From Clostridiales bacterium (GTDB lineage: Bacteria; Bacillota; Clostridia; Saccharofermentanales; UBA5734), in contig SLHU01000164.1 of NCBI GenBank assembly GCA_007135995.1, forward strand, positions 1 through 5,655: a stretch of 5,655 nt of DNA, written 5' to 3'. The notes under the pieces are model-generated. The model was not told the DNA's origin and did not search any database. It worked only from the letters and a program-made list of their open reading frames with translations. Of this stretch, positions 1 through 5,425 are shown one piece after another; the stretch's first letter is position 1, and the number at the start of each line of letters is the position of its first letter. The position numbers were made by a program, and so were the translations under genes.

Positions 1-291
1 ACAAGGTTCGAGCGTGACATACAGGGTACAGCCTTCCAGCCGCCAGCTGCCTGTCTGTCGACTGGCATCGCGAATTGCAATCATTTCGGCATGCATGGTG
101 CCGTCCTGTTCCTTTTCACGCAGGTTAAAACCTTTGCCGACAATGCGGCCGTCTTTGACAATCAGGGCCCCGATCGGTGTTTCATCAAGGTCTGCAGCCT
201 GCCGGGCAAGCACAAGTGCCTGCCGCATCCGTTCCTCATGCAGTGCCTGCTCGTCCGCTTGATGATCAGTATGTGCAGTTTGATGGTTCAT
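1..291 (-). CDS. tadA: TadA-type tRNA-specific adenosine deaminase, 3' end outside window
   Basis: Reading the reverse strand from the ATG at 291-289 gives 97 codons open to the window edge. The protein matches the TadA cytidine/adenosine deaminase fold: the [10 protein letters not shown] strand (residues 39-48), the zinc/catalytic motif HAE (H67, A68, E69), and TLYVTLEPC (89-97), whose C97 is the first cysteine of PCxxC; the second lies outside. TadA converts adenosine 34 of tRNA-Arg(ACG) to inosine in the cytoplasm so that one tRNA reads several arginine codons. The ATG is 4 bases after the galactokinase stop, with no clear Shine-Dalgarno sequence, so translational coupling is plausible. 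A later in-frame ATG (228-226, M22) sits where many TadA proteins begin, and GAGGAA lies just upstream of it but only 3 bases away. The first 21 residues may therefore be an extension or a start misassignment. Family assignment is strong; separation from guanine deaminase-like relatives rests on the TadA-like core. Confidence 0.9.
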   Translation of the reverse strand, partial: MNHQTAHTDHQADEQALHEERMRQALVLARQAADLDETPIGALIVKDGRIVGKGFNLREKEQDGTMHAEMIAIRDASRQTGSWRLEGCTLYVTLEPC

Positions 292-295
292 ACGC

Positions 296-1594
296 TTATT
301 TAAGGACCAGTTCGGTTGAGCCTGTCTGCCTGACTTGTGTCAGTCTGGCGGCTTTCTCACCGAAAACGTGCTTCATAGCAGTCAAATAATCGGGTGCCTT
401 GTCATCTGGCACATAAGCCTGGATCGTACCGGCAAATCCGCCGCCATGTACACGGCAGGCGCCTTCATTCTGGAGTATGTGCTCAGACAAGGCCAGTCCG
501 GCAGAGACAGGCTGTTCGCGGTACGCCCTGGCTGAATAGACATTCTGCAGATACATCCAGGAGCTTTGACCGGATGCGGTCACTTCTTTCAGGAACTGGT
601 CAAAGCTGTTTTGCTGGAGCGCTGTTTTCTGTCTTACAACCCGGCTGTTATCAGCGAAGAAATGCGCCGCGCGCAGCAAGGCCTGATCATCTAGCTCTTT
701 GCGCAGTTCCGGCAGCTTTTCCCAGAACAACTGGCTGTCTACCTGCCGGAGGACATCCTTGCCAAGGGCGGCTGCAACAGCTTTCATGTCTGCCGGGACA
801 GATGCGTAATCATCCGTCAGGTCAGAATGGCTGCCGCCGGTATTGGTGATTATCAGTGAATATCCGGCATGCGAAAAATCAAAAGGAATGGCTTCAATAA
901 CCGGTTTTCCGGGTGTTTCAAAATCAATCGCAATAAACCCGCCGATCGAGCAGCCGCACTGATCCATCAGGCCGCTGGGTTTGCCAAAAAATAGATTTTC
1001 AGCTTCCTGCGCGATGATGGCCCGTTCAACAGGTGAGACCTGATTCCCGTTATGCAGACAGTCAAGGACTGTGGCCACACATATCTCAAAAGCGGCAGAC
1101 GAGCTTAAGCCGGATCCTTTAGGCACCAGGCTGGTTGTATAAATATCCATGCCGCCTATAGGATATCCGCGTGAAGCGAATCCAGACGCAATACCGCGGA
1201 TTAAAGAAGCAGAGTGTCCAACTTCATCCTTGACCGGCTTAAGATGGCGGATATCAATGATATCAATATCAGAAAAACCCTCGGATTTCAGACGGATAAT
1301 GCCCTCGTCATTAGGTGCCGCCAGCGCGATAATATCAAGATCAACGGCCGCACAAAGTACCCGGCCCTGCTGGTGATCGGTGTGGTTGCCGCCCACTTCA
1401 GTCCTGCCCGGCGTACTGAACAGGCGAACCTGCTGCTGTTTCGGAAACTGCTGCGCAAAAAGTGCCGCCAATCTGAGCCAGCGCTTTTTTTGCTTCTCAA
1501 GCTGTTCATCATCTTGTCCGTAAAGACCCGTCAAAACAACCTGCGCTTTTTCACTTTCCAGATACCGGGCTAAATCAGAACGATGTATCATCAT
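296..1594 (-). CDS. galK: Galactokinase (GHMP kinase family), clostridial long form
   Basis: A 432-residue GHMP-superfamily sugar kinase, expected to phosphorylate galactose to galactose-1-phosphate with ATP, the entry step of the Leloir pathway. The sugar-binding signature is [15 protein letters not shown] (63-77), the ATP loop is [12 protein letters not shown] (159-170), GLMDQ (208-212) carries the presumed catalytic base D211, and GGGFAG (384-389) is the third GHMP motif. It is about 50 residues longer than the 382-residue E. coli enzyme, mostly at the N terminus, as in clostridial homologues. The classical signature reads GRVNLIGEHTDY; here the glutamate before the histidine is asparagine (N70), so galactose specificity is likely but not certain. 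Tandem ATG codons follow GGAGG (1604-1600) by 5 and 8 bases; the second (1591) has the better spacing, so the true protein may be one residue shorter. It lies 15 bases after the DUF3842 gene and 4 before tadA. No other galactose gene is in view. Confidence 0.88.
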   Translation of the reverse strand: MMIHRSDLARYLESEKAQVVLTGLYGQDDEQLEKQKKRWLRLAALFAQQFPKQQQVRLFSTPGRTEVGGNHTDHQQGRVLCAAVDLDIIALAAPNDEGIIRLKSEGFSDIDIIDIRHLKPVKDEVGHSASLIRGIASGFASRGYPIGGMDIYTTSLVPKGSGLSSSAAFEICVATVLDCLHNGNQVSPVERAIIAQEAENLFFGKPSGLMDQCGCSIGGFIAIDFETPGKPVIEAIPFDFSHAGYSLIITNTGGSHSDLTDDYASVPADMKAVAAALGKDVLRQVDSQLFWEKLPELRKELDDQALLRAAHFFADNSRVVRQKTALQQNSFDQFLKEVTASGQSSWMYLQNVYSARAYREQPVSAGLALSEHILQNEGACRVHGGGFAGTIQAYVPDDKAPDYLTAMKHVFGEKAARLTQVRQTGSTELVLK

Positions 1595-1609
1595 GTCAAC
1601 CTCCGTAAA

Positions 1610-2023
1610 TTAATCTATATGATGCCTTAACAAGTTTATCATATGCTCCAGACGTTCGGACAGGCTAATTTCTGAAATGCCGGCTATTTCAAGACGGCAT
1701 TTATTGAAAGGAATCAGTATTTTCACAGCTTCACATGATCCAATTGCCAGCGCCATGTTTTCGTTAAGTTCACCAAGCATCGAACCGGCCGCCAGAATAC
1801 CGACAGCACCCACGACGATATCCGCGTGACGGCAATTCCAGATAATGGCTGATTCACCGGTGGCACCTGCATCTGCACCTGCCCGAATCATAGTGGCCGT
1901 CGCAACTGCATTTGTGCCTGCGGCAAGCAGCTCGTGATGCTGCCAAGGTTCTTTTTTAATTCTTTCAATGACCGCTTTGCCAAGGCCTCCGCCCTGTCCG
2001 TCAATAACAACAATACGCTTCAA
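1610..2023 (-). CDS. DUF3842 family protein, TTG start
   Basis: A 137-residue protein matching the uncharacterised DUF3842 family of Clostridia in both length and motifs. It opens with a beta strand and a glycine-rich turn, VVIDGQGGGLG (5-15), resembling the nucleotide-binding loop of Rossmann-like proteins. GTNAVAT (36-42), AGADAGATGE (48-57), the NC pair (63-64) and a hydrophobic stretch with GILAAGSMLGE (75-85) follow, and ILIPFNKC (102-109) lies near the C-terminal third. There is no signal peptide or membrane segment, so it should be cytoplasmic. The start is TTG at 2023-2021, chosen because AAGGAGG lies 7 bases upstream and the family begins MK-x-IVVIDGQGGG. It is the first gene of the run leading into the galactokinase. 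The biochemical role is unknown; nucleotide or dinucleotide binding is only suggested by the glycine loop. Confidence 0.88.
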   Translation of the reverse strand: MKRIVVIDGQGGGLGKAVIERIKKEPWQHHELLAAGTNAVATATMIRAGADAGATGESAIIWNCRHADIVVGAVGILAAGSMLGELNENMALAIGSCEAVKILIPFNKCRLEIAGISEISLSERLEHMINLLRHHID

Positions 2024-2030
2024 TGTACAG

Positions 2031-2037
2031 CCTCCTT
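2031..2037 (-). promoter_or_regulatory. Ribosome binding site that fixes the TTG start of the DUF3842 gene
   Basis: The reverse strand reads AAGGAGG here, followed by 7 bases and TTG at 2023-2021. No in-frame ATG gives the conserved N terminus of the family, so this site decides the start. Confidence 0.85.
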
Positions 2038-2056
2038 GATTTCAAATCATTTTGCC

Positions 2057-2062
2057 ATTATA
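2057..2062 (-). promoter_or_regulatory. Candidate -10 element for the DUF3842-galK-tadA run
   Basis: The reverse strand has a perfect TATAAT, about 20 bases upstream of the DUF3842 ribosome binding site. No good -35 hexamer is seen 15-18 bases upstream; the closest are TT-starting hexamers around 2078-2086. Promoter assignment rests on the -10 and its position. The surrounding bases (ATTATAAT, 2057-2064) are themselves palindromic and AT-rich, so a chance match is possible. Confidence 0.45.
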
Positions 2063-2091
2063 ATATCATAATGCTGTACAGAAATTATCTG

Positions 2092-2119
2092 TTGGCATTT
2101 ACATCTTATAAGAAATAAT
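2092..2119 (+). promoter_or_regulatory. Candidate sigma-A-type promoter for the zinc-ribbon membrane protein gene
   Basis: TTGGCA (2092-2097) and AATAAT (2114-2119) are separated by 16 bases, each matching the vegetative consensus at five of six positions. Transcription would begin near 2126, leaving a leader of about 40 bases with AAAGGAG at 2149-2155, 11 bases before the ATG. Confidence 0.5.
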
Positions 2120-2166
2120 CAAATTCGTGATTTATCATACACCAAAATAAAGGAGCACCTTACTAT

Positions 2167-2949
2167 ATGGCTTTAAAAGAAGGCAGATGTCCCAACTGCG
2201 GGTCCATTCTGAATCTAGATTCTCAAGCTGAAAAAGGCCATTGCCTTTTTTGCGATGCCGTCTTCGAGAACAAGACCGCATTTGAAATTGCCCAGAATCC
2301 GTCAGGCTATGAGTTCCCCAATGAGCCTCAGCCGAAATATGAAGGGCCCAGCCTGCAGCCAGGACATGGAAGCGCAGTCTCAGGCGGCAGCGGTCAGAAG
2401 AAGAAAAAACCAGCAGCAGCTAATACTGCTGGTCAGGAACAGTCTCAGGAAGCAAAAAGGAAGCCCAGAAAAGCGCCTCCAAAGGCTTATGTACACAGAG
2501 AACCGATTAAGCTGCCGGATACAAAACTGCCGCCTGCCTTCCGCAGAAAACTGATCATCGCGGCTATAGTGATTGTGCTCGTGATAGCTGGTGTCAGCAC
2601 GCCGCTGGTGATCAGCCGCGATAATATGCGGGCGGATCTGCTGGCGTCACTGCCTGACTACACACCCTTTGAAGTTGATCCCGACTCAGATGCTGTTATC
2701 CGTCAGCTGAATAATGCTTACCTGATGGTTGTAGCGCCTGAAGCAATCAGCGAAGAGGACATGATCCGCCTGTTCAAAGGGTTTGCTGAAGAACGAGCGC
2801 AGATGCGCGGATTTGACCAAAGTGATTTCAGGCGCGTCTATCGGCCTGTTACCGTAAAAGTGTTAACACCTGAAGGTGGTTATCTGCTGTCCAGGCCGCA
2901 AAGTCCTGAAACACTGGAAAGTGGGGTCGAGATAGTTCCTATCGGCTGA
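2167..2949 (+). CDS. Zinc-ribbon, single-pass membrane protein of unknown function
   Basis: A 260-residue protein I cannot assign to a named family. The N terminus is a zinc ribbon with two knuckles, CPNC (C8, C11) and CLFC (C26, C29), of the kind seen in many Firmicutes membrane proteins. Residues 44-128 are a low-complexity linker rich in P, G, Q, A and K, including KKKK at 78-81 and KRKPRK at 97-102. One hydrophobic helix follows (about 129-149, from LIIAAIVIVLV), preceded by RRK. By the positive-inside rule the zinc ribbon and basic linker are cytoplasmic, and residues 150-260 face outward. The outer part is acidic at first, then mixed alpha/beta, with no recognised motif. The ATG follows AAAGGAG by 11 bases, slightly long spacing. 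The gene has its own candidate promoter and terminator and appears monocistronic. A sensor or scaffold role linking cytoplasm to envelope is possible but unsupported. Confidence 0.85.
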   Translation: MALKEGRCPNCGSILNLDSQAEKGHCLFCDAVFENKTAFEIAQNPSGYEFPNEPQPKYEGPSLQPGHGSAVSGGSGQKKKKPAAANTAGQEQSQEAKRKPRKAPPKAYVHREPIKLPDTKLPPAFRRKLIIAAIVIVLVIAGVSTPLVISRDNMRADLLASLPDYTPFEVDPDSDAVIRQLNNAYLMVVAPEAISEEDMIRLFKGFAEERAQMRGFDQSDFRRVYRPVTVKVLTPEGGYLLSRPQSPETLESGVEIVPIG

Positions 2950-2988
2950 TCTGGTGCATAAAGCGGTTCATTTCACATGGAGAGATTG

Positions 2989-3017
2989 AAAACTGACGTG
3001 TCATGCGTCAGTTTTTT
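2989..3017 (+). terminator. Intrinsic terminator after the zinc-ribbon gene
   Basis: AAAACTGACG (2989-2998) pairs perfectly with CGTCAGTTTT (3006-3015) around a 7-base loop, and the right arm runs into six T residues (3012-3017). It lies 40 bases after the stop codon. The A-run on the left arm could allow weak termination on the other strand, but no gene points that way. Confidence 0.9.
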
Positions 3018-3062
3018 GCATATACAGCATCAGCCATTATGCAGCAGCCAGCGCCCGGATTC

Positions 3063-3093
3063 TGAATCTGCTTCAGCTAAAAAAGCAGATTCA
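3063..3093. repeat. Orphan perfect inverted repeat (hairpin without T-run)
   Basis: TGAATCTGCTT (3063-3073) is the exact reverse complement of AAGCAGATTCA (3083-3093), with a 9-base loop. No T-run follows on either strand, so it is not a standard terminator. It may be a protein site, a small repeat-element remnant, or a structure near the start of the downstream non-coding transcript. Confidence 0.6.
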
Positions 3094-3144
3094 ACTACGA
3101 AATCGACATCGTTTATGTAATATGTACAGATGAATGCGATCAGC

Positions 3145-3153
3145 TGTGGATAA
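3145..3153 (-). promoter_or_regulatory. Single consensus DnaA box
   Basis: TGTGGATAA is the exact complement of the DnaA-binding consensus TTATCCACA. Only one perfect copy was found by eye and no dnaA or dnaN gene is nearby, so this is not an origin. It could be a titration site or a chance 9-mer. Confidence 0.35.
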
Positions 3154-3243
3154 CATGCATGACTGACTTAACCTAACTGTAAAACACCGGGCATTTGTTT
3201 TTACGACGTTCACATTTGTGTTTAAAAATAGACAAACTCTTCT

Positions 3244-3353
3244 GTTAGATTAGTTACATAGCAAGACAGGAATTGCTAACCTCCTTCTTTCATACTTTTC
3301 TCCTCCAAGTTAAAGCAGTTCTGGGAGTGGTGCCCCCCGAACTGCTTTTTTTT
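3244..3353 (+). ncRNA. Candidate small RNA with CCUCC (anti-Shine-Dalgarno) motifs
   Basis: The terminator at 3312-3353 follows no protein gene, and the previous gene is already closed at 3017, so an independent short transcript is implied. Upstream of it a small stem TAGCAA/TTGCTA (3259-3264 with 3273-3278) is followed by a pyrimidine-rich, apparently unpaired stretch carrying CCTCCTT (3280-3286) and CCTCC (3302-3306). These are complementary to Shine-Dalgarno sequences, a seed type known from several Gram-positive regulatory RNAs. The 5' end is uncertain: no clear promoter was found, and TAGACA (3229-3234) with weak -10-like hexamers near 3246-3260 is the best guess. It could instead be a diverged known RNA such as 6S RNA. 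Confidence 0.35.
3312..3353 (+). terminator. Strong intrinsic terminator with no gene in front of it
   Basis: AAAGCAGTTC (3312-3321) pairs perfectly with GAACTGCTTT (3339-3348). The interior adds a GGG/CCC pairing (3323-3325 with 3335-3337), and eight T residues (3346-3353) follow. Direction is plus; the opposite side has only a broken T-run. Confidence 0.88.
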
Positions 3354-3439
3354 GCGCGGTTAACAGGACGATTTTTATTTTTGTATGAATGACCGGCAGC
3401 AAGGACACAAAATAACTCTAAAAATCATAATAAAAGAAC

Positions 3440-3468
3440 ATGCCAGTTTCTATTTTCCGTGATATGAT
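3440..3468 (+). promoter_or_regulatory. Candidate promoter of the cobalamin riboswitch transcript
   Basis: ATGCCA (3440-3445) and TATGAT (3463-3468) are 17 bases apart, matching the vegetative -35 and -10 consensus at four and five positions. Transcription would start near 3475, just before the predicted aptamer. Confidence 0.55.
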
Positions 3469-3477
3469 GAAGGGGTA

Positions 3478-3640
3478 CAATTGAATAGCTTGTTCAGCAA
3501 GGCATCCTCATCAGTTCAATATGTGATGCTATTTCTGGGGAAACAGGTTAAAGTCCTGTGCGGTCCCGCCACTGTAACGCAGGCCAGGCAGATCCCTGCC
3601 AGGCATGCGAAGCCAGATTACCAGCGCTGCAGCAAGTCCT
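3478..3640 (+). ncRNA. Cobalamin riboswitch aptamer
   Basis: The conserved landmarks of a cobalamin (adenosylcobalamin-class) riboswitch are present in order. A GCATC/GATGC stem (3502-3506 with 3525-3529) comes first. ACAGG and CCTGT (3543-3547 with 3555-3559) then flank GTTAAAGT-type sequence, and the core GCGGTCCCGCCACTGTAA spans 3560-3577. A peripheral GGCAG/CTGCC hairpin (3587-3600) follows, then the B12 box AAGCCAGATTACCAGC (3610-3625). A closing stem can form from CTTG and CAGC (3489-3498) with GCTG and CAAG (3626-3636). In this class cobalamin binding normally switches downstream genes off. Boundaries are approximate, and the subclass (adenosyl- or methyl/hydroxo-cobalamin) cannot be settled by eye. 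Confidence 0.93.
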
Positions 3641-3641
3641 T

Positions 3642-3704
3642 TTCTTCGCGCGTGACGAGGAGAGGCTTTATGCTTCTTTTTCTGCCTGCGAAGAAGCATT
3701 TTTT
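3642..3704 (+). terminator. Riboswitch expression platform: antiterminator and terminator
   Basis: ATGCTTCTT (3670-3678) pairs with AAGAAGCAT (3691-3699) around a 12-base loop, and six T residues (3699-3704) follow: an intrinsic terminator 24 bases before the propeller ATG. Just after the aptamer, TTCTTCGC (3642-3649) is exactly complementary to GCGAAGAA (3688-3695), which overlaps the terminator's 3' arm. The two structures exclude each other, so control is probably by transcription termination: cobalamin bound, terminator forms, genes off. Confidence 0.85.
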
Positions 3705-3728
3705 ATTGTCTGAACGGAGGATAATGAA

Positions 3729-5297
3729 ATGAAAGGCAAAAAAATGACTGAAAATGGCAGAAGACAAAACCAGAACAACCGACAGGCACCACAGCCGGGA
3801 AAAACCGGTATAAAGGGGCATAAAAGAATGAAACTGGGCAGCGCGCTGCTGACGGTTGTCATGCTGGTGACCCTGCTGAGCGGATCTTTATTCGCTTCGG
3901 TCTGGGAGCAGCATGCGCTCGACCACACAAACAATGCGGTTGTCGCGTTTGAGACACCGGTTTCAGAGCAGGCGTCGGGTCTGATCTATAAAACCCGTGT
4001 GAAAGAAGGGGACAGCTGGGACTCAGTCAGCAACATTATCCTGTCTGACGGCTACGCCTATGTGGCATCGGGGCGTTCTCTGCTCAAGATCAGCGGAGAT
4101 GGTGAGATTGCCGCGACTGCGGAACTGACAGGAACGATGAATGAGTCGATCGCATATGCTGACGGACGCATTTATCTTTACGCAGATGCTGACGGACAGG
4201 GTTTCGTGGAGGCTGTTGACGTGGTGAATATGTCGACTGTCTGGACCAGCACCACCATTGAGACATATCAGGCCTTTTCTGCAATCACGATCAGTGACGG
4301 CATGCTCTATGTGCCAGTCAGTCATTATGATTTCGCGAACTGGCAAACGCAGGCCCCTGGCGCGATTCTGCGGCTGGATACACGTTCGAAAGATGAAAAC
4401 CCGGAGCTTGAGGTGCTTTTTGAAGATCCGGAGATGACGTTTGAAAACAATGCAATCGCATTGAACGCACAATACCTTTATATTGGCAACAAGCAAGGCG
4501 ATCTGCTCGCGATCAGCCGTGAACATGGATCGGTCGAAGCGAAGGTTGAAACCGGACAGATTATCAGATCAGCCGTTACGACAGATGGCCAGTTCGCTTA
4601 CTTCGGTACGGGTTCGGGTGTTGGCAGCATAGAACTTGACGAAAACGGACTTTTTGTCGAAGAAAGCCTTCGGCTGCTGGACCTCGGTGTTCAGTCAACC
4701 ACGCCGCCTGTTGTTTATCAGAACACTTTGTTTGCCGGAACCGGTGGTTTTCAGGGCGGTAAAGGCCTGCATGTCATTGACACACAGTCGATGGAAGTTC
4801 TGTTCACGGCTGAGACAGCTGGCTACGACAATTTCGCAGACGAGGCGATTGAGATCGCCGGTATCCAGTCCAGTCCGCTTCTGACAACGGCATACGATGA
4901 CGCGGTCTATCTGTATTACGCGATCAACGCCGTACCAGGCAGCCTGCTCATGCTCAGATACGAAGCCGGCAGTACAGACGCTGAAGCGGTAGAAATTTTC
5001 GTTCCGGATGAAGCTGATCAGAATTATACTGGTTCAGACATCGTCGCCGATGAGCAGGGCGTGTTGTATTATACAAATGACGCCGGATACCTTTTTGCAG
5101 TCGGCAAGGTTGATCCAGCCGAGGAGGCTGAAACACAGGTCCCAGAAGAAGCTGATGAAAACGGACAGGAAACAATTCCGCCGACAGGCAGACTTGCAGG
5201 CTCTCATGTTGTTATGATCATGATGCTGGTCCTGCTCACCTTGTCGCTGGCTGTTGCCCTGATCTTTTCAGGTAAAAAGCATCATCAGAACAGATAG
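3729..5297 (+). CDS. Secreted PQQ-like beta-propeller protein with a sortase-type C-terminal anchor
   Basis: A 522-residue exported protein. A long basic N-terminal region (1-35) precedes a hydrophobic signal segment (36-56, LLTVVMLVTLL core). Residues 85-460 contain about seven or eight degenerate blade repeats of the pattern DGxxYV...G...LxxID, for example SDGYAYVASG (106-115), ADGRIYLYAD (144-153), NAQYLYIGNKQGDLLAI and QGVLYYTNDAGYLFAVG. These are typical of quinoprotein-like (PQQ_2) propellers, which often bind proteins or ligands rather than PQQ. An acidic linker (461-482) leads to IPPTG (483-487), a hydrophobic helix (494-513) and a basic tail GKKHHQNR, the layout of an LPXTG-type wall anchor with I for L. 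If sortase does not act on it, it would be a plain membrane anchor. The ATG lies 8 bases after GGAGG (3716-3720). Tandem stops TAG TAA end it. It is the first gene under the cobalamin riboswitch, so surface binding of corrinoid or of a partner protein is inferred. Confidence 0.87.
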   Translation: MKGKKMTENGRRQNQNNRQAPQPGKTGIKGHKRMKLGSALLTVVMLVTLLSGSLFASVWEQHALDHTNNAVVAFETPVSEQASGLIYKTRVKEGDSWDSVSNIILSDGYAYVASGRSLLKISGDGEIAATAELTGTMNESIAYADGRIYLYADADGQGFVEAVDVVNMSTVWTSTTIETYQAFSAITISDGMLYVPVSHYDFANWQTQAPGAILRLDTRSKDENPELEVLFEDPEMTFENNAIALNAQYLYIGNKQGDLLAISREHGSVEAKVETGQIIRSAVTTDGQFAYFGTGSGVGSIELDENGLFVEESLRLLDLGVQSTTPPVVYQNTLFAGTGGFQGGKGLHVIDTQSMEVLFTAETAGYDNFADEAIEIAGIQSSPLLTTAYDDAVYLYYAINAVPGSLLMLRYEAGSTDAEAVEIFVPDEADQNYTGSDIVADEQGVLYYTNDAGYLFAVGKVDPAEEAETQVPEEADENGQETIPPTGRLAGSHVVMIMMLVLLTLSLAVALIFSGKKHHQNR

Positions 5298-5360
5298 TAA
5301 AAATACAACCGCTTTCGAATAGCAAAAGACAACCGTTATCAAACAACATGAAGCAGAAGT

Positions 5361-5391
5361 CCCGGCAGCCGTCATCTGACAGGCTGCCGGG
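5361..5391 (+). other. Strong hairpin between the propeller and lipoprotein genes
   Basis: CCCGGCAGCC (5361-5370) pairs exactly with GGCTGCCGGG (5382-5391); GTC/GAC (5371-5373 with 5378-5380) extends the stem past one unpaired A. The stem is very GC-rich, but the downstream CATTACTG has no T-run, so it is not a standard terminator. It may protect or process the mRNA and set the ratio of the two products. Confidence 0.7.
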
Positions 5392-5425
5392 CATTACTGA
5401 CAGCAGAAAGGCAGGCGCAGACTGC

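Larger units (their letters stand above)
2950..3439. other. Intergenic stretch of about 490 bases without a protein gene
   Basis: No open frame here has both a ribosome binding site and protein-like composition. The stretch holds the terminator of the upstream gene (2989-3017), an orphan perfect hairpin (3063-3093), a single consensus DnaA box (3145-3153), a probable small RNA with CCUCC motifs ending at a strong terminator (about 3259-3353), and an AT-rich approach to the riboswitch promoter (3361-3439). Confidence 0.75.

Noticed and set aside
394..849. Long open frame on the plus strand antisense to the galactokinase gene
   Set aside because: It lies wholly inside a well-supported gene, has no ribosome binding site, and its translation is rich in R, P, C and H with no domain, as expected of a shadow frame.
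2024..2081. Repeated TGTACAG (2024-2030 and 2075-2081, the latter within palindromic CTGTACAG) as an operator pair in the divergent spacer
   Set aside because: Seven-base matches in a short AT-rich spacer are weak evidence, and the first copy lies between the ribosome binding site and start codon; no regulator gene is nearby.
3281..3310. Minus-strand GGAGGAG followed by ATG and a five-codon frame (MKEGG, stop)
   Set aside because: The purine-rich reverse strand mimics ribosome binding sites, but no gene or attenuator follows on that strand. The plus-strand CCUCC reading with its terminator explains the sequence better.
3384..3462. Possible 25-codon small protein starting MNDRQQG
   Set aside because: No ribosome binding site and no independent promoter; it overlaps the candidate riboswitch promoter.
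3481..3732. Open frame across the riboswitch, starting with TTG
   Set aside because: The bases are explained by the conserved aptamer and terminator; there is no ribosome binding site and the peptide is unlike a protein.
3724..3732. Two-codon frame ATG AAA TGA overlapping the propeller start
   Set aside because: Its ATG is only 3 bases after GGAGG, too close for efficient initiation, while the propeller ATG at 3729 has ideal 8-base spacing. Most likely chance.
4023..4526. Long open frame on the minus strand antisense to the propeller gene
   Set aside because: Shadow of a gene with clear repeats, signal sequence and anchor; its own translation has no recognisable motif or start signal.
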